Source: Hoeflea sp038900095
Lineage (GTDB): Bacteria; Pseudomonadota; Alphaproteobacteria; Rhizobiales; Rhizobiaceae
Assembly (NCBI RefSeq): GCF_038900095.1
Contig: NZ_JBBMQQ010000001.1
Span: 434,001-498,000, forward strand
Direction: 5' to 3'
Length of the DNA: 64,000 bases
The translations under genes and the position numbers were made by a program. Every line of letters begins with the position of its first letter. The first letter of the stretch is position 1. The notes under the pieces are model-generated. The model did no database searches, was not told the DNA's origin, and was given only the letters and a program-made list of their open reading frames with translations. This document shows, one piece after another, positions 43,895-51,160 of the stretch.

Positions 43895-44020
43895 CTATTC
43901 TCAGGGCGGGGTGAAATTCCCCACCGGCGGTTACAGCCCGCGAGCGCCACCTTCGGGTGGGTCAGCAGACACTGGTGGAATTCCAGGGCCGACGGTTAGA
44001 GTCCGGATGGTAGAGAATGG
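43895..44020 (+). promoter_or_regulatory. FMN riboswitch (RFN element)
   Basis: The conserved RFN core is clear: TCAGGGCGGGGTGAAATTCC, then CACCGGCGGT, a CCACCTTCGGGTGG-type variable hairpin, GTCAGCAGA, and GACGGTTAGAGTCCGGATGG. The closing P1 stem pairs CTATTCTC (43895-43902) with GAGAATGG (44013-44020). It binds FMN and represses the downstream ribH, here 80 bp away. Smaller hairpins (CAGGT/ACCTG near 44031 and AGCGC/GCGCT near 44053) lie between it and the ribosome site and could form the expression platform. Confidence 0.95.
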
Positions 44021-44100
44021 GCGTGAGGCAGCAGGTTGCGAGACCTGTTCCAAGCGCTTGTGCGCTCTGGGATCTTGTCATTATTGAAAGGACCCGAGCA

Positions 44101-44538
44101 ATGACAAAATCCCTCAAAATTGCTTTCATCAAGGCTCGCTGGCATGCCGATATCGTCGATCAGGCGCTTGTCGGCTTCAATCAGCGGCTGACTGAACTTG
44201 GACTTGATGCCGAGGTCAGGCCGTTCGATGTGCCCGGCGCATTCGAAATGCCGCTGCTGGCGCAAAAGCTGGCCAATACCGGTGAGTATGACGCGGTCGT
44301 TGCCGCCGCATTGGTGGTGGACGGTGGTATCTACAGGCATGATTTCGTGGCCCAGGCGGTTGTGACCGGGCTGATGGATGTTCAGCTCAAGACCGAGGTT
44401 CCGGTGTTTTCGGTCTCGTTGACGCCACATCATTTCCAGCCGAAGGGCGAGCATGAAGCCTTTTACTTCCAGCACTTTGTGCAGAAGGGCCGCGAAGCGG
44501 CGGATGCGGTGGCGCAGGTCGCAAGCCTCGACATCTAA
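44101..44538 (+). CDS. ribH: 6,7-dimethyl-8-ribityllumazine synthase (RibH2 type)
   Basis: 145 residues. The substrate-binding pattern is FIKARWHADIVDQAL, DVPGAFEMPLLAQ, AAALVVDGGIYRHDFVAQAV and SLTPHHFQ. The W-H in ARWHAD and the GGIYRHDFV loop fit the decameric type II lumazine synthases of Brucella and Mesorhizobium. It condenses 5-amino-6-ribitylamino-uracil with 3,4-dihydroxy-2-butanone 4-phosphate in riboflavin synthesis. It is the only riboflavin gene here and is under its own FMN riboswitch; the housekeeping RibH1 would be elsewhere. AAGGA precedes the ATG, and a strong terminator follows. Confidence 0.93.
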   Translation: MTKSLKIAFIKARWHADIVDQALVGFNQRLTELGLDAEVRPFDVPGAFEMPLLAQKLANTGEYDAVVAAALVVDGGIYRHDFVAQAVVTGLMDVQLKTEVPVFSVSLTPHHFQPKGEHEAFYFQHFVQKGREAADAVAQVASLDI

Positions 44539-44565
44539 TTCGCGTTCCCGTCAGTCCGGTAATTG

Positions 44566-44602
44566 AACCCCGCCCCGGTCGGTGCGTCCTGGCGGGGTTT
44601 TT
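44566..44602 (+). terminator. Rho-independent terminator of ribH
   Basis: AACCCCGCC (44566-44574) pairs with GGCGGGGTT (44591-44599), followed by TTT. It lies 28 bp after the ribH stop. Confidence 0.9.
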
Positions 44603-44789
44603 GCCAGGCTGGGGTGCGGATATGGTGATTTTCATTCTGAAATCTTCTCCCTGTTTATCAGATTGATAGACCCGGCATTTAGACAAGACGGGGTTGGTGG
44701 ACGAGCTCTTGAAAATCAAGCCGGGCCGGGTCTTCTGCACGTGGCAGGCCGGGGGCGGGGCAAACGAAATTACGGGTCAAGGAACTTAC

Positions 44790-45422
44790 ATGGACCACGC
44801 TGAATTGATGAAAGCCTTCGGGGCCTTTTTTGCGATCATGAACCCGTTCGTGAATTTGCCGATGTTTCTGGCGCTTACAGCGGGTTTTACGGTGGCCCAA
44901 CAGCGCAAGCTGGCTGCGAATGTCGCAATATTCTCTGCCGTCATGTGTGCCCTGATCCTATTCGCCGGTCAGCAGATCATCGATTTTTTCGGCATCACTG
45001 TCGATCAGTTCCGTATCGCAGGTGGCCTGGTGCTGGCCCATATCGCCTGGTCGATGTTGAACGGCAACAGCATTGCCTCGCATCACGGCACTGATAGCGA
45101 GCAGGAGCACATTCAGGACCTGTCCGGCCTTGCCTTCTATCCGATCACGTTTCCGATGATCGTCGGCCCGGGAACCATAGCAACACTGATCATCTATACC
45201 GGACACGCCAAGGGATTGGAGGACCTGCTTGCCATCGGCGGGGTGGTCGGCGCCATTCTGGCATTGCTGTTCATCGTGTTTTTCTTTGCGGCCTTTTTCG
45301 GCAAGGTCTTGAGCGACTCGATGCGGGTGATCATGTCACGTCTGATGGGCATGATCCTGTTGGCGATTGCTCTTGAGATGATTTTGGCGGGGACCAAGGC
45401 AGTGCTACCCGGCCTGGCCTGA
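44790..45422 (+). CDS. MarC-family integral membrane protein
   Basis: 210 residues with six hydrophobic helices and the MarC/UPF0056 pattern: AFFAIMNPFVNLPMFLALT near the start, a central loop rich in Glu/Gln, then LAFYPITFPMIVGPGTIATLI, and a final helix LMGMILLAIALEMIL. Despite the name, a role in multidrug resistance is not supported for the family; transport of small molecules is suspected. The ATG at 44790 follows CAAGGAA. The preceding 251 bp hold the ribH terminator and an imperfect inverted repeat (TATCA-gat-TGATA, 44656-44668). Confidence 0.88.
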   Translation: MDHAELMKAFGAFFAIMNPFVNLPMFLALTAGFTVAQQRKLAANVAIFSAVMCALILFAGQQIIDFFGITVDQFRIAGGLVLAHIAWSMLNGNSIASHHGTDSEQEHIQDLSGLAFYPITFPMIVGPGTIATLIIYTGHAKGLEDLLAIGGVVGAILALLFIVFFFAAFFGKVLSDSMRVIMSRLMGMILLAIALEMILAGTKAVLPGLA

Positions 45423-45490
45423 GTGCTAAACCGCAGCCTTGAAGCCTGACGGTTTTAAGTTGTTCATGCAGGTGAGCCGGCACAACAAGA

Positions 45491-45525
45491 AAGCCCCGCA
45501 CGGGAGGGGTGTCCGTGCGGGGCTT
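45491..45525 (-). terminator. strong terminator hairpin between convergent genes
   Basis: AAGCCCCGCACG (45491-45502) pairs perfectly over 12 bp with CGTGCGGGGCTT (45514-45525). On the minus strand it is followed by TTCTTGTTG, fitting termination of the gene at 45558; it may also serve marC from the other side. Confidence 0.8.
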
Positions 45526-45528
45526 CCA

Positions 45529-45550
45529 GGCCTGCCTGGGCAGGCAGGCC
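45529..45550. repeat. perfect 9-bp inverted repeat next to the terminator
   Basis: GGCCTGCCT (45529-45537) and AGGCAGGCC (45542-45550) flank GGGC. It touches the preceding hairpin and lies 7 bp from the stop of the minus gene, making a tandem hairpin pair. Function unknown; possibly a second terminator stem or mRNA-end protection. Confidence 0.6.
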
Positions 45551-45557
45551 GGGGGTA

Positions 45558-45824
45558 TCAGTTGCTCCGGAGCGCCTCGATGAGTTCACCCTTGGTCATG
45601 CCCGAATGGCCGTCGATCCCGAGTTCCTGGGCGCGTGCGTAGAGCTCGTCCCGGGTCCACTCTTCATAGGGTGGGGCCTTACCGCCCTTGACGGATGGTT
45701 TCTGGCTGTCGTTGGCCTGTGCATTGGCAATGCGGGCAGCCTTCTGCTTGGAGGCGCCGTCCTCGCGCAATGCTTCGTAGGTGTCGTCATCCTTGACCGA
45801 GGATCCGTGGTTGCTCGTGGCCAT
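45558..45824 (-). CDS. small protein with Rho-N/SAP-like domain
   Basis: 88 residues. The C-terminal ~35 (WTRDELYARAQELGIDGHSGMTKGELIEALRS) form the Rho termination factor N-terminal, SAP-like helix-extended-loop motif, which binds nucleic acid. The N-terminal half is polar with a DDDTYEALREDGASKQKAARIANA segment common to small rhizobial proteins of this type. Its role is unknown, perhaps a nucleoid or stress-associated factor. Ends in a strong terminator. Confidence 0.82.
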   Translation of the reverse strand: MATSNHGSSVKDDDTYEALREDGASKQKAARIANAQANDSQKPSVKGGKAPPYEEWTRDELYARAQELGIDGHSGMTKGELIEALRSN

Positions 45825-45863
45825 GGCTGTGCTTGCTCCGTGTTGCGGTGATCGTGGCGTTCG

Positions 45864-46133
45864 TCAAAACCGTTCGGACAGCGTTGCAATCGCCGCGTCT
45901 ATGTCATCGAGCAGCGGGGCCATGTCGTTGCCGAAATCGGCATGGGACCGTGCCTCGATTTCGGCACGCATGGCTTTAAGCGTCTCTAGGCGCTGGTCCA
46001 TCGATTGCGGTGACATCAGCACGGCGTTGATGTCGTCTGCGGTCAGCGTCTGGGCGATGCCGTCAATGTCGGCGTCGCCGCCGATCTGGACGTCGACGGG
46101 GTCAACGATCGAACCGTTTTTCTCTATCGGCAT
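45864..46133 (-). CDS. conserved small hypothetical protein
   Basis: 89 residues, acidic, no membrane segment or known motif. It contains LTADDINAVLMSPQSMDQRLETLKAMRAEIEARS, predicted helical, and ends in IDAAIATLSERF. Same strand as, and 39 bp upstream of, the Rho-N-like gene, so the two may be co-transcribed. Codon use fits the neighbourhood. I do not recognise a family. It is divergent from dusA. Confidence 0.65.
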   Translation of the reverse strand: MPIEKNGSIVDPVDVQIGGDADIDGIAQTLTADDINAVLMSPQSMDQRLETLKAMRAEIEARSHADFGNDMAPLLDDIDAAIATLSERF

Positions 46134-46305
46134 GGAGGTCTCCGTTGCTGTTTCGCTGTCAACGCGCCAAGGGCGGAGCCGGTTCCATCCGAGCTGCGCC
46201 GATGACGCGGAAACCGGAGTTTCGCGCCGGGGCGAATTGGGCTATATGCAGGCCAGACCGCCCGGGCGGAGACCCGGCAACCGGAAACCCAGTGATAAAG
46301 ACCTG

Positions 46306-47301
46306 ATGAGCAGCTACCCGTCACATCGATTTTCAATCGCGCCCATGATGGACTGGACGGACCGGCATTGCCGTTTCCTGCATCGCCAGCTCACGCGCAA
46401 GGCGCTGCTCTACACCGAGATGGTGGTGGCCGACGGGATCATCCATGGTGACCGCCAGCGGCTGCTCGGCTATGACGAGTGCGAGCATCCGGTGGCGTTG
46501 CAGGTGGGCGGCTCGGAGCCGGACAAGCTCGCCGAGGCGGTGCGGATTGCAGGCGAGTTCGGCTACGACGAAATCAACCTCAATGTCGGTTGTCCTTCAG
46601 ACCGGGTCCAGTCGGGGGCATTCGGTGCCTGCCTGATGCGCGAGCCGGACCTGGTGGCGCGCTGCGTGGCGGCGATGAAGGCGGTCTCCGATGTTCCGGT
46701 GACGGTGAAATGCCGGATCGGAGTCGACGATCAGGATCCCGAGATTGCGCTGTCTGACCTGGCCACCGCGGTGGTGGACGCAGGCGTGGATGCGCTTTGG
46801 GTGCATGCCCGCAAGGCCTGGCTCGAAGGGCTTTCGCCCAAGGAGAACCGCGATATCCCGCCGCTCGATTATCAGCGCGTGTATCGCCTCAAGCAGGATT
46901 ATCCTAATCTTTTCATCGGGATAAACGGCGGCGTTACGGATCTGAATCAAGCGGTTGAGCATCTGAATCATGTCGATGGGGTCATGCTCGGCAGGGCCGC
47001 CTATCACAACGCCTCGTTGCTTGCCGGTGTGGATCGCGAGATTTACGGAGTGGACGGAGCCGAGGTCGATTGGGCTGCGATCTGTGCTGCGATGATGACC
47101 CATGCCGAAGGGCACCTGGCTTCCGGCGGACGTCTGAACCACGTCACCCGGCACATGGTCGGGCTGTTTCAGGGGGTTCGCGGCGCGCGCCGTTTCCGGC
47201 AGATCCTGTCGGCCGAGGCGGTGCGGCCGGGAGCGGGACCGGACGTGATCGCGGCCGCTTTTGAGGCAATCGATCTTGCCGATCTGACCGCGGCGGCCTG
47301 A
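46306..47301 (+). CDS. dusA: tRNA-dihydrouridine(20/20a) synthase
   Basis: 331 residues, FMN-dependent TIM barrel. It opens with RFSIAPMMDWTDRHCRFLHR, typical of DusA, has the catalytic Cys in NLNVGCPSDRVQSGAFGACLM, and FMN-phosphate contacts in INGGV and MLGRAAYHNA. It reduces U20/U20a in tRNA D-loops with NADPH. The ATG at 46306 puts the first barrel strand about ten residues in; an upstream ATG at 46246 is possible. The C-terminal helical domain ends normally. Confidence 0.95.
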   Translation: MSSYPSHRFSIAPMMDWTDRHCRFLHRQLTRKALLYTEMVVADGIIHGDRQRLLGYDECEHPVALQVGGSEPDKLAEAVRIAGEFGYDEINLNVGCPSDRVQSGAFGACLMREPDLVARCVAAMKAVSDVPVTVKCRIGVDDQDPEIALSDLATAVVDAGVDALWVHARKAWLEGLSPKENRDIPPLDYQRVYRLKQDYPNLFIGINGGVTDLNQAVEHLNHVDGVMLGRAAYHNASLLAGVDREIYGVDGAEVDWAAICAAMMTHAEGHLASGGRLNHVTRHMVGLFQGVRGARRFRQILSAEAVRPGAGPDVIAAAFEAIDLADLTAAA

Positions 47302-47341
47302 CCGTGGCGTGCTGCTGGCGGATAAATCGACAGGACCGGGC

Positions 47342-48148
47342 ATGAACGCAATTCGCTCCTATCCGATCATCGGTGCCGTCATCGCCCAGCTTGTTGCCGG
47401 TGTGATCGTGATTGCAATCAGCATGGGACTGGCTGACCGGCTTGAACCGGGCAGCCTGTTCTGGGGCGGGTTGGCGGTTCAGAGCGTGGTGGCCGCATTG
47501 GTGACGAAGTTTATGGGGCTGCCTGTCTGGTGGGTCTGGATCAGCTTGTGCTTTCCATCCGCGCTGATACTTGCGCTCAATGCCGGTGATTTGCCGGCAT
47601 GGCCGTTTGGTGTCGGCTTTGTCGTGCTTTATCTGGTCTTCTCCAACACCGCACGCGAGCGGGTGCCGCTGTATCTGACCAACCGGCCGACGACCGATGC
47701 TCTGCTGTCGCTGATGCGGCAACGTGGTGCCGTGCGGTTCACAGATCTCGGTTCAGGCCTCGGCGGTGTAGTCAGGGCGCTGGATGGCGAGGGCAGGCGG
47801 GCTGCGGGTGTCGAATCCGCGCCGATGGTCTGGCTCGTGTCTGCTGTCCTTTCGAAACTCCAGGGGCGGGGAAAGATCCTGCGGCAGGATATCTGGTCAA
47901 CCGACATCTCGGATGAAGATATCGTCTACGTCTTTCTCTCGCCCGAGCCGATGCCCCAGCTTTACGAGAAGGCGCAGCGGGAGATGAAACCCGGCAGCCT
48001 GCTGGTCTCCAACAGCTTTGCAGTCCCGGGTGTCGAAGCCTCCGAGATCTGGGAGCTCGCCGACCGGCGCAAGACGCGCCTGTATCTTTATGACATGAAC
48101 AAGCCGGATTGCGGGCCGGATGATGAGGCTGCAGAGCAAGCTGGCTGA
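47342..48148 (+). CDS. membrane-anchored class I SAM methyltransferase
   Basis: 268 residues. Roughly the first 110 form four hydrophobic helices (IIGAVIAQLVAGVIVIAISMG, WWVWISLCFPSALILAL and others). The rest is a compact methyltransferase with motif I FTDLGSGLGGVVRAL, an acidic motif II (GVESAPM) and IVYVFLSPEPMPQL where motif IV falls. The anchor-plus-short-domain layout recalls the FAM173/ATPSc-KMT lysine methyltransferases, but the substrate is unknown. It lies 40 bp after dusA on the same strand and may be co-transcribed. Confidence 0.75.
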   Translation: MNAIRSYPIIGAVIAQLVAGVIVIAISMGLADRLEPGSLFWGGLAVQSVVAALVTKFMGLPVWWVWISLCFPSALILALNAGDLPAWPFGVGFVVLYLVFSNTARERVPLYLTNRPTTDALLSLMRQRGAVRFTDLGSGLGGVVRALDGEGRRAAGVESAPMVWLVSAVLSKLQGRGKILRQDIWSTDISDEDIVYVFLSPEPMPQLYEKAQREMKPGSLLVSNSFAVPGVEASEIWELADRRKTRLYLYDMNKPDCGPDDEAAEQAG

Positions 48149-48295
48149 ATCCTGAGCAGAACCGGTTCACGGTCTTTTTCGGTTTGGAATTTATTGTTTT
48201 ATTTTAATGGCTTGATGTCTGTCGCTAACGGATTGAATCCGGACGCTGACACGCCGATTCAATCGTGCGTCATGGCGTTGCGGCGCCGCTGCTGG

Positions 48296-48673
48296 TCACT
48301 CGGGCGGCAGCGGGGTCGGCTTGTTGTCCTGATCGAGCGCCACCATGACAAACAGGGCATTGGTCACCTTGTCCATCTGTGGCGAGAGATAGCGCTGCGC
48401 CCAGGCCTCGACCAGAAGCGTCATCGAGGTGCGGCCGACCTTGACGATGTCGGTGTAGATGCACAGCGTATCCCCGATCTTGACCGGCATGGCGAACGAC
48501 ATTTCGTTGACCGCCGCCGTGACCACGCGCCCCTTGGCGCGCTCTGCGGCGCGGATGCCGCAGGCAAGGTCCATCTGGGCCATCACCCATCCACCGAAAA
48601 TATCTCCGGCAGCGTTGGCATCGGCCGGCATGGCCAGTGTCCGCAAAGTCAATTCACCGGTCGGGCTGATCAT
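48296..48673 (-). CDS. YciA-type acyl-CoA thioesterase
   Basis: 125 residues of the hot-dog fold: MPADANAAGDIFGGWVMAQMD has the acyl-CoA hydrolase pattern with the Asp of GDIFGGW, followed by VGRTSMTLLVEAW. It hydrolyses short to medium acyl-CoA. AGGAG sits six bases before the ATG at 48673, which decides the start over ATGs at 48679 and 48694. It is a single gene, without an obvious link to neighbours. Confidence 0.9.
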   Translation of the reverse strand: MISPTGELTLRTLAMPADANAAGDIFGGWVMAQMDLACGIRAAERAKGRVVTAAVNEMSFAMPVKIGDTLCIYTDIVKVGRTSMTLLVEAWAQRYLSPQMDKVTNALFVMVALDQDNKPTPLPPE

Positions 48674-48918
48674 GGTCATCTCCTGATTGAGCATCAGGTT
48701 TAGCCCGGCGCCGGTCAGTTTTGAAGGGAGCGCAGGCGAGAATATGGGGATGAAGCGGGAATGTCCGGTCTGGCATGGCCGGCTGCATTTGCAACTGGAT
48801 CGCAGTGACGCAGGATCTGTGCCGCAATATTGCCCCAGACGTTAACGCCAGGGATCAGGCTTCCTTTACTGTTGTGTGGGATTGTCATGGTTAGTTTTGC
48901 GTATCCTCGGAGAAATCC

Positions 48919-50013
48919 ATGTTGTCTCGTGTATCCAGATGCCGCCACCACCGGCTGTCAAAGGCAGGGCTGGCGCTGTCCACCGTGCTGTTTGCCGGGG
49001 GGTGCACAGGTGATATGGCGCCTCCGGGGGATTTGCTGGCGATCGAACCGGCAGCGCCGGTGATCCTGAGCGAACCTGTTGCGCCGATGAGGATGGCCAG
49101 TGCGCCGGTTGCGCCGACCATGTTCGCCGATGCGTCCGATGCACGCATTCCCAACAGCCCGGATGCTCCGTTGCAAAACGTGCTCGCCTATCCTGTCTCG
49201 GCAGGGGTGGACGTGAACCAGACGACTTCCGCCTTGCCGGAAGGCAGGCTCGACCAGCCGATCGTGACCGGCATCGGCACCGACAATCCGCAACTGGCCA
49301 GCACGTCCGGTTACACCGTGGACAGCGGATCGGGTGGCATGGTGACCGGCTCAGAGGACCAGCTTCGGGGCAATCGCAGCGCTGACAACCCGGTTCAGGT
49401 TGCGGGGCTGATGCCACGGGTCACCAACCCGATGAGCGCACCGCAGTGGGCGGGCGGCATGCCGGCGGCGGAGAAAGCCTGCCGCAACCGTCTCAAGCGG
49501 CTTGGCGTGACCTATCGCGATCTGCCAGCGATCAGCAGCGGCAAGGGGTGCTCGATCCCGTATCCGATCGAAGTCACCGAACTTTCCGGCGGGATCAGGA
49601 TCAAGCCTGCCGCCAAGCTCAATTGCCAGATCACCAATGCGTTCGCACAATGGGTGAAGAACGAACTCGCGCCCGCGGCCCGGCTTCGCTATCTCTCCGG
49701 CGTGAGCGAGATCCGTCAGCTTTCCTCCTATTCCTGCCGGACGATGAATTCCAAACGCGGCGCGCCGATGTCCGAGCATGCACGCGGCAATGCGATCGAT
49801 GTCGGCAAGATCACGCTCGACAACGGGCAGGCAATCTCGGTGAGAAAGCCGGGTTTCTTTTCCTTCCGTGAGAAAAGCCTGCTCAAGACCGTCCGCAGCG
49901 ACAGCTGCAAATATTTCACCACCGTACTCGGCCCCGGAAGCGACATTCATCACAAGGATCACTTCCATTTTGATCTGAGAACCCGCAAGACCGGCTACCG
50001 GCACTGCGATTGA
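48919..50013 (+). CDS. extensin-like C-terminal domain lipoprotein
   Basis: 364 residues. The N-terminus has a basic region, a hydrophobic segment and a lipobox-like LFAGGC, so it is probably lipid-anchored or periplasmic. A Pro/Ala-rich linker of ~130 residues follows. From about 190 on comes the extensin-like C domain: EKACRNRLKRLGVTYRDLP, SCRTMNSKRGAPMSEHARGNAIDVG and HHKDHFHFDLR, with conserved Cys and metal-type His/Asp residues reminiscent of DD-peptidase folds. A cell wall role is likely; the exact activity is unknown. GGAG precedes the ATG. Confidence 0.88.
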   Translation: MLSRVSRCRHHRLSKAGLALSTVLFAGGCTGDMAPPGDLLAIEPAAPVILSEPVAPMRMASAPVAPTMFADASDARIPNSPDAPLQNVLAYPVSAGVDVNQTTSALPEGRLDQPIVTGIGTDNPQLASTSGYTVDSGSGGMVTGSEDQLRGNRSADNPVQVAGLMPRVTNPMSAPQWAGGMPAAEKACRNRLKRLGVTYRDLPAISSGKGCSIPYPIEVTELSGGIRIKPAAKLNCQITNAFAQWVKNELAPAARLRYLSGVSEIRQLSSYSCRTMNSKRGAPMSEHARGNAIDVGKITLDNGQAISVRKPGFFSFREKSLLKTVRSDSCKYFTTVLGPGSDIHHKDHFHFDLRTRKTGYRHCD

Positions 50014-50022
50014 GCAAAAAGG

Positions 50023-50044
50023 AAGGCTGGACAATGCCAGCCTT
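50023..50044. terminator. hairpin after the extensin-like gene
   Basis: AAGGCTGG (50023-50030) pairs with CCAGCCTT (50037-50044) around ACAATG, 9 bp after the stop. AAAAAGG precedes it, so the T-rich side is on the minus strand; as a plus-strand terminator it is weak. The rest of the 260-bp gap up to 50274 shows no gene. Confidence 0.45.
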
Positions 50045-50273
50045 CAGCCCGTTGCAGGGGATGGGCGTCGACCCGGAACGGAAGGACTCATGACGCGACC
50101 GGTATGCAAGCGGGGATCCGGCCCATGGAGTCAGACGGCCTGATGTTGAGCCCCCGACCGTGACTGGATGATGCCTTAAGAATGTCTCTGTTTGATGACA
50201 GCGGGCTTCTAAGCTAAAGGCTGCAGGCGACATGTTCCGGCAAACGGCGGAACGCCGGACAAGGAATGCTTGA

Positions 50274-51092
50274 ATGCCGCCAATGGGTGAGTTGATCTGG
50301 TTTGCGGCAGCCCTTGCCGGAGCCGGGGCTGTGGCCGGGTTCCTTGCGGGCCTTTTCGGCATTGGCGGCGGGGCAATCCTGGTGCCGGTTTTCTATCAGC
50401 TTTTCGGACTTCTTCACATCGACGATGCGGTGCGCATGCATCTCTCTGTCGGCACGTCGCTGGCCATCATCGTTCCGACATCGATACGGTCGTTTCTGGC
50501 GCACCGGAAAAGGGGAGCGGTCGATATGCAGCTGTTGCGCAGCTGGATCATACCGGTGCCGCTCGGGGTTCTCTCCGCGTCGGTGATCGCGGCTTCAGTG
50601 TCGAGTGCAGGCTTGCGCGCGATCTTCGCGCTGATCGCCATTCTGGTTGGCCTGCGGATGCTGTTGAACCGGCAGCACTGGCGGCTGGGCAGCGTGGTGC
50701 CGTCCAATCCGGTCAGGGCCATCGTCGGCTGGTCGATCGGGCTGTTGTCCGGATTGATGGGAATTGGCGGAGGCGTGCTCAACAACACCTTCATGACGTT
50801 GTACGGACGTCCGGTGCATCAGGCGGTGGCGACCTCCGCGGGCATTGGTGTGCTGATCGCCATCCCGGGGCTGTTTGGATATATATGGGCCGGGTGGGGG
50901 GCAAACGGACTGCCGCCGTTTTCGACCGGTTACATCAACTGGCTGGTGGTGGCGCTGATCATTCCGATTACGCTTGTGGTTGCGCCGCTGGGCGTGCGCT
51001 TTGCCCATGCGCTTGAAAAGCGCCAGCTGGAAACAGGCTTCGGCTGTTTCATGCTGCTGGTTGCTGCGCGATTTTTCTACAGCCTGACCTGA
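50274..51092 (+). CDS. sulfite exporter TauE/SafE-family membrane protein
   Basis: 272 residues with eight hydrophobic helices and the duplicated family motif: GFLAGLFGIGGGAILVPVFY in the first half and GLLSGLMGIGGGVLNNTFM in the second. Members transport sulfite, sulfoacetate or related anions across the inner membrane. AAGGAA lies seven bases before the ATG. No sulfur-metabolism genes adjoin it, so the substrate stays open. Confidence 0.92.
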   Translation: MPPMGELIWFAAALAGAGAVAGFLAGLFGIGGGAILVPVFYQLFGLLHIDDAVRMHLSVGTSLAIIVPTSIRSFLAHRKRGAVDMQLLRSWIIPVPLGVLSASVIAASVSSAGLRAIFALIAILVGLRMLLNRQHWRLGSVVPSNPVRAIVGWSIGLLSGLMGIGGGVLNNTFMTLYGRPVHQAVATSAGIGVLIAIPGLFGYIWAGWGANGLPPFSTGYINWLVVALIIPITLVVAPLGVRFAHALEKRQLETGFGCFMLLVAARFFYSLT

Positions 51093-51130
51093 CGCTCAAC
51101 CCGAAGAGGAGCGGCTATCGCCGGGTCTTG

Positions 51131-51158
51131 CCGGTGCCGGTATGCGGCACCGGGTTTT
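51131..51158 (+). terminator. Rho-independent terminator after TauE/SafE gene
   Basis: CCGGTGCC (51131-51138) pairs with GGCACCGG (51146-51153), extended by G-C inside, then TTTT (51155-51158). It ends 2 bp before the stop codon of the convergent DUF1217 gene. Confidence 0.85.
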
Positions 51159-51160
51159 GA

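Noticed and set aside
45781..46305. N-terminal extension of dusA by 175 codons
   Set aside because: It runs antisense through two small genes and has no domain; DusA homologues begin close to the APMMDWTDRH motif.
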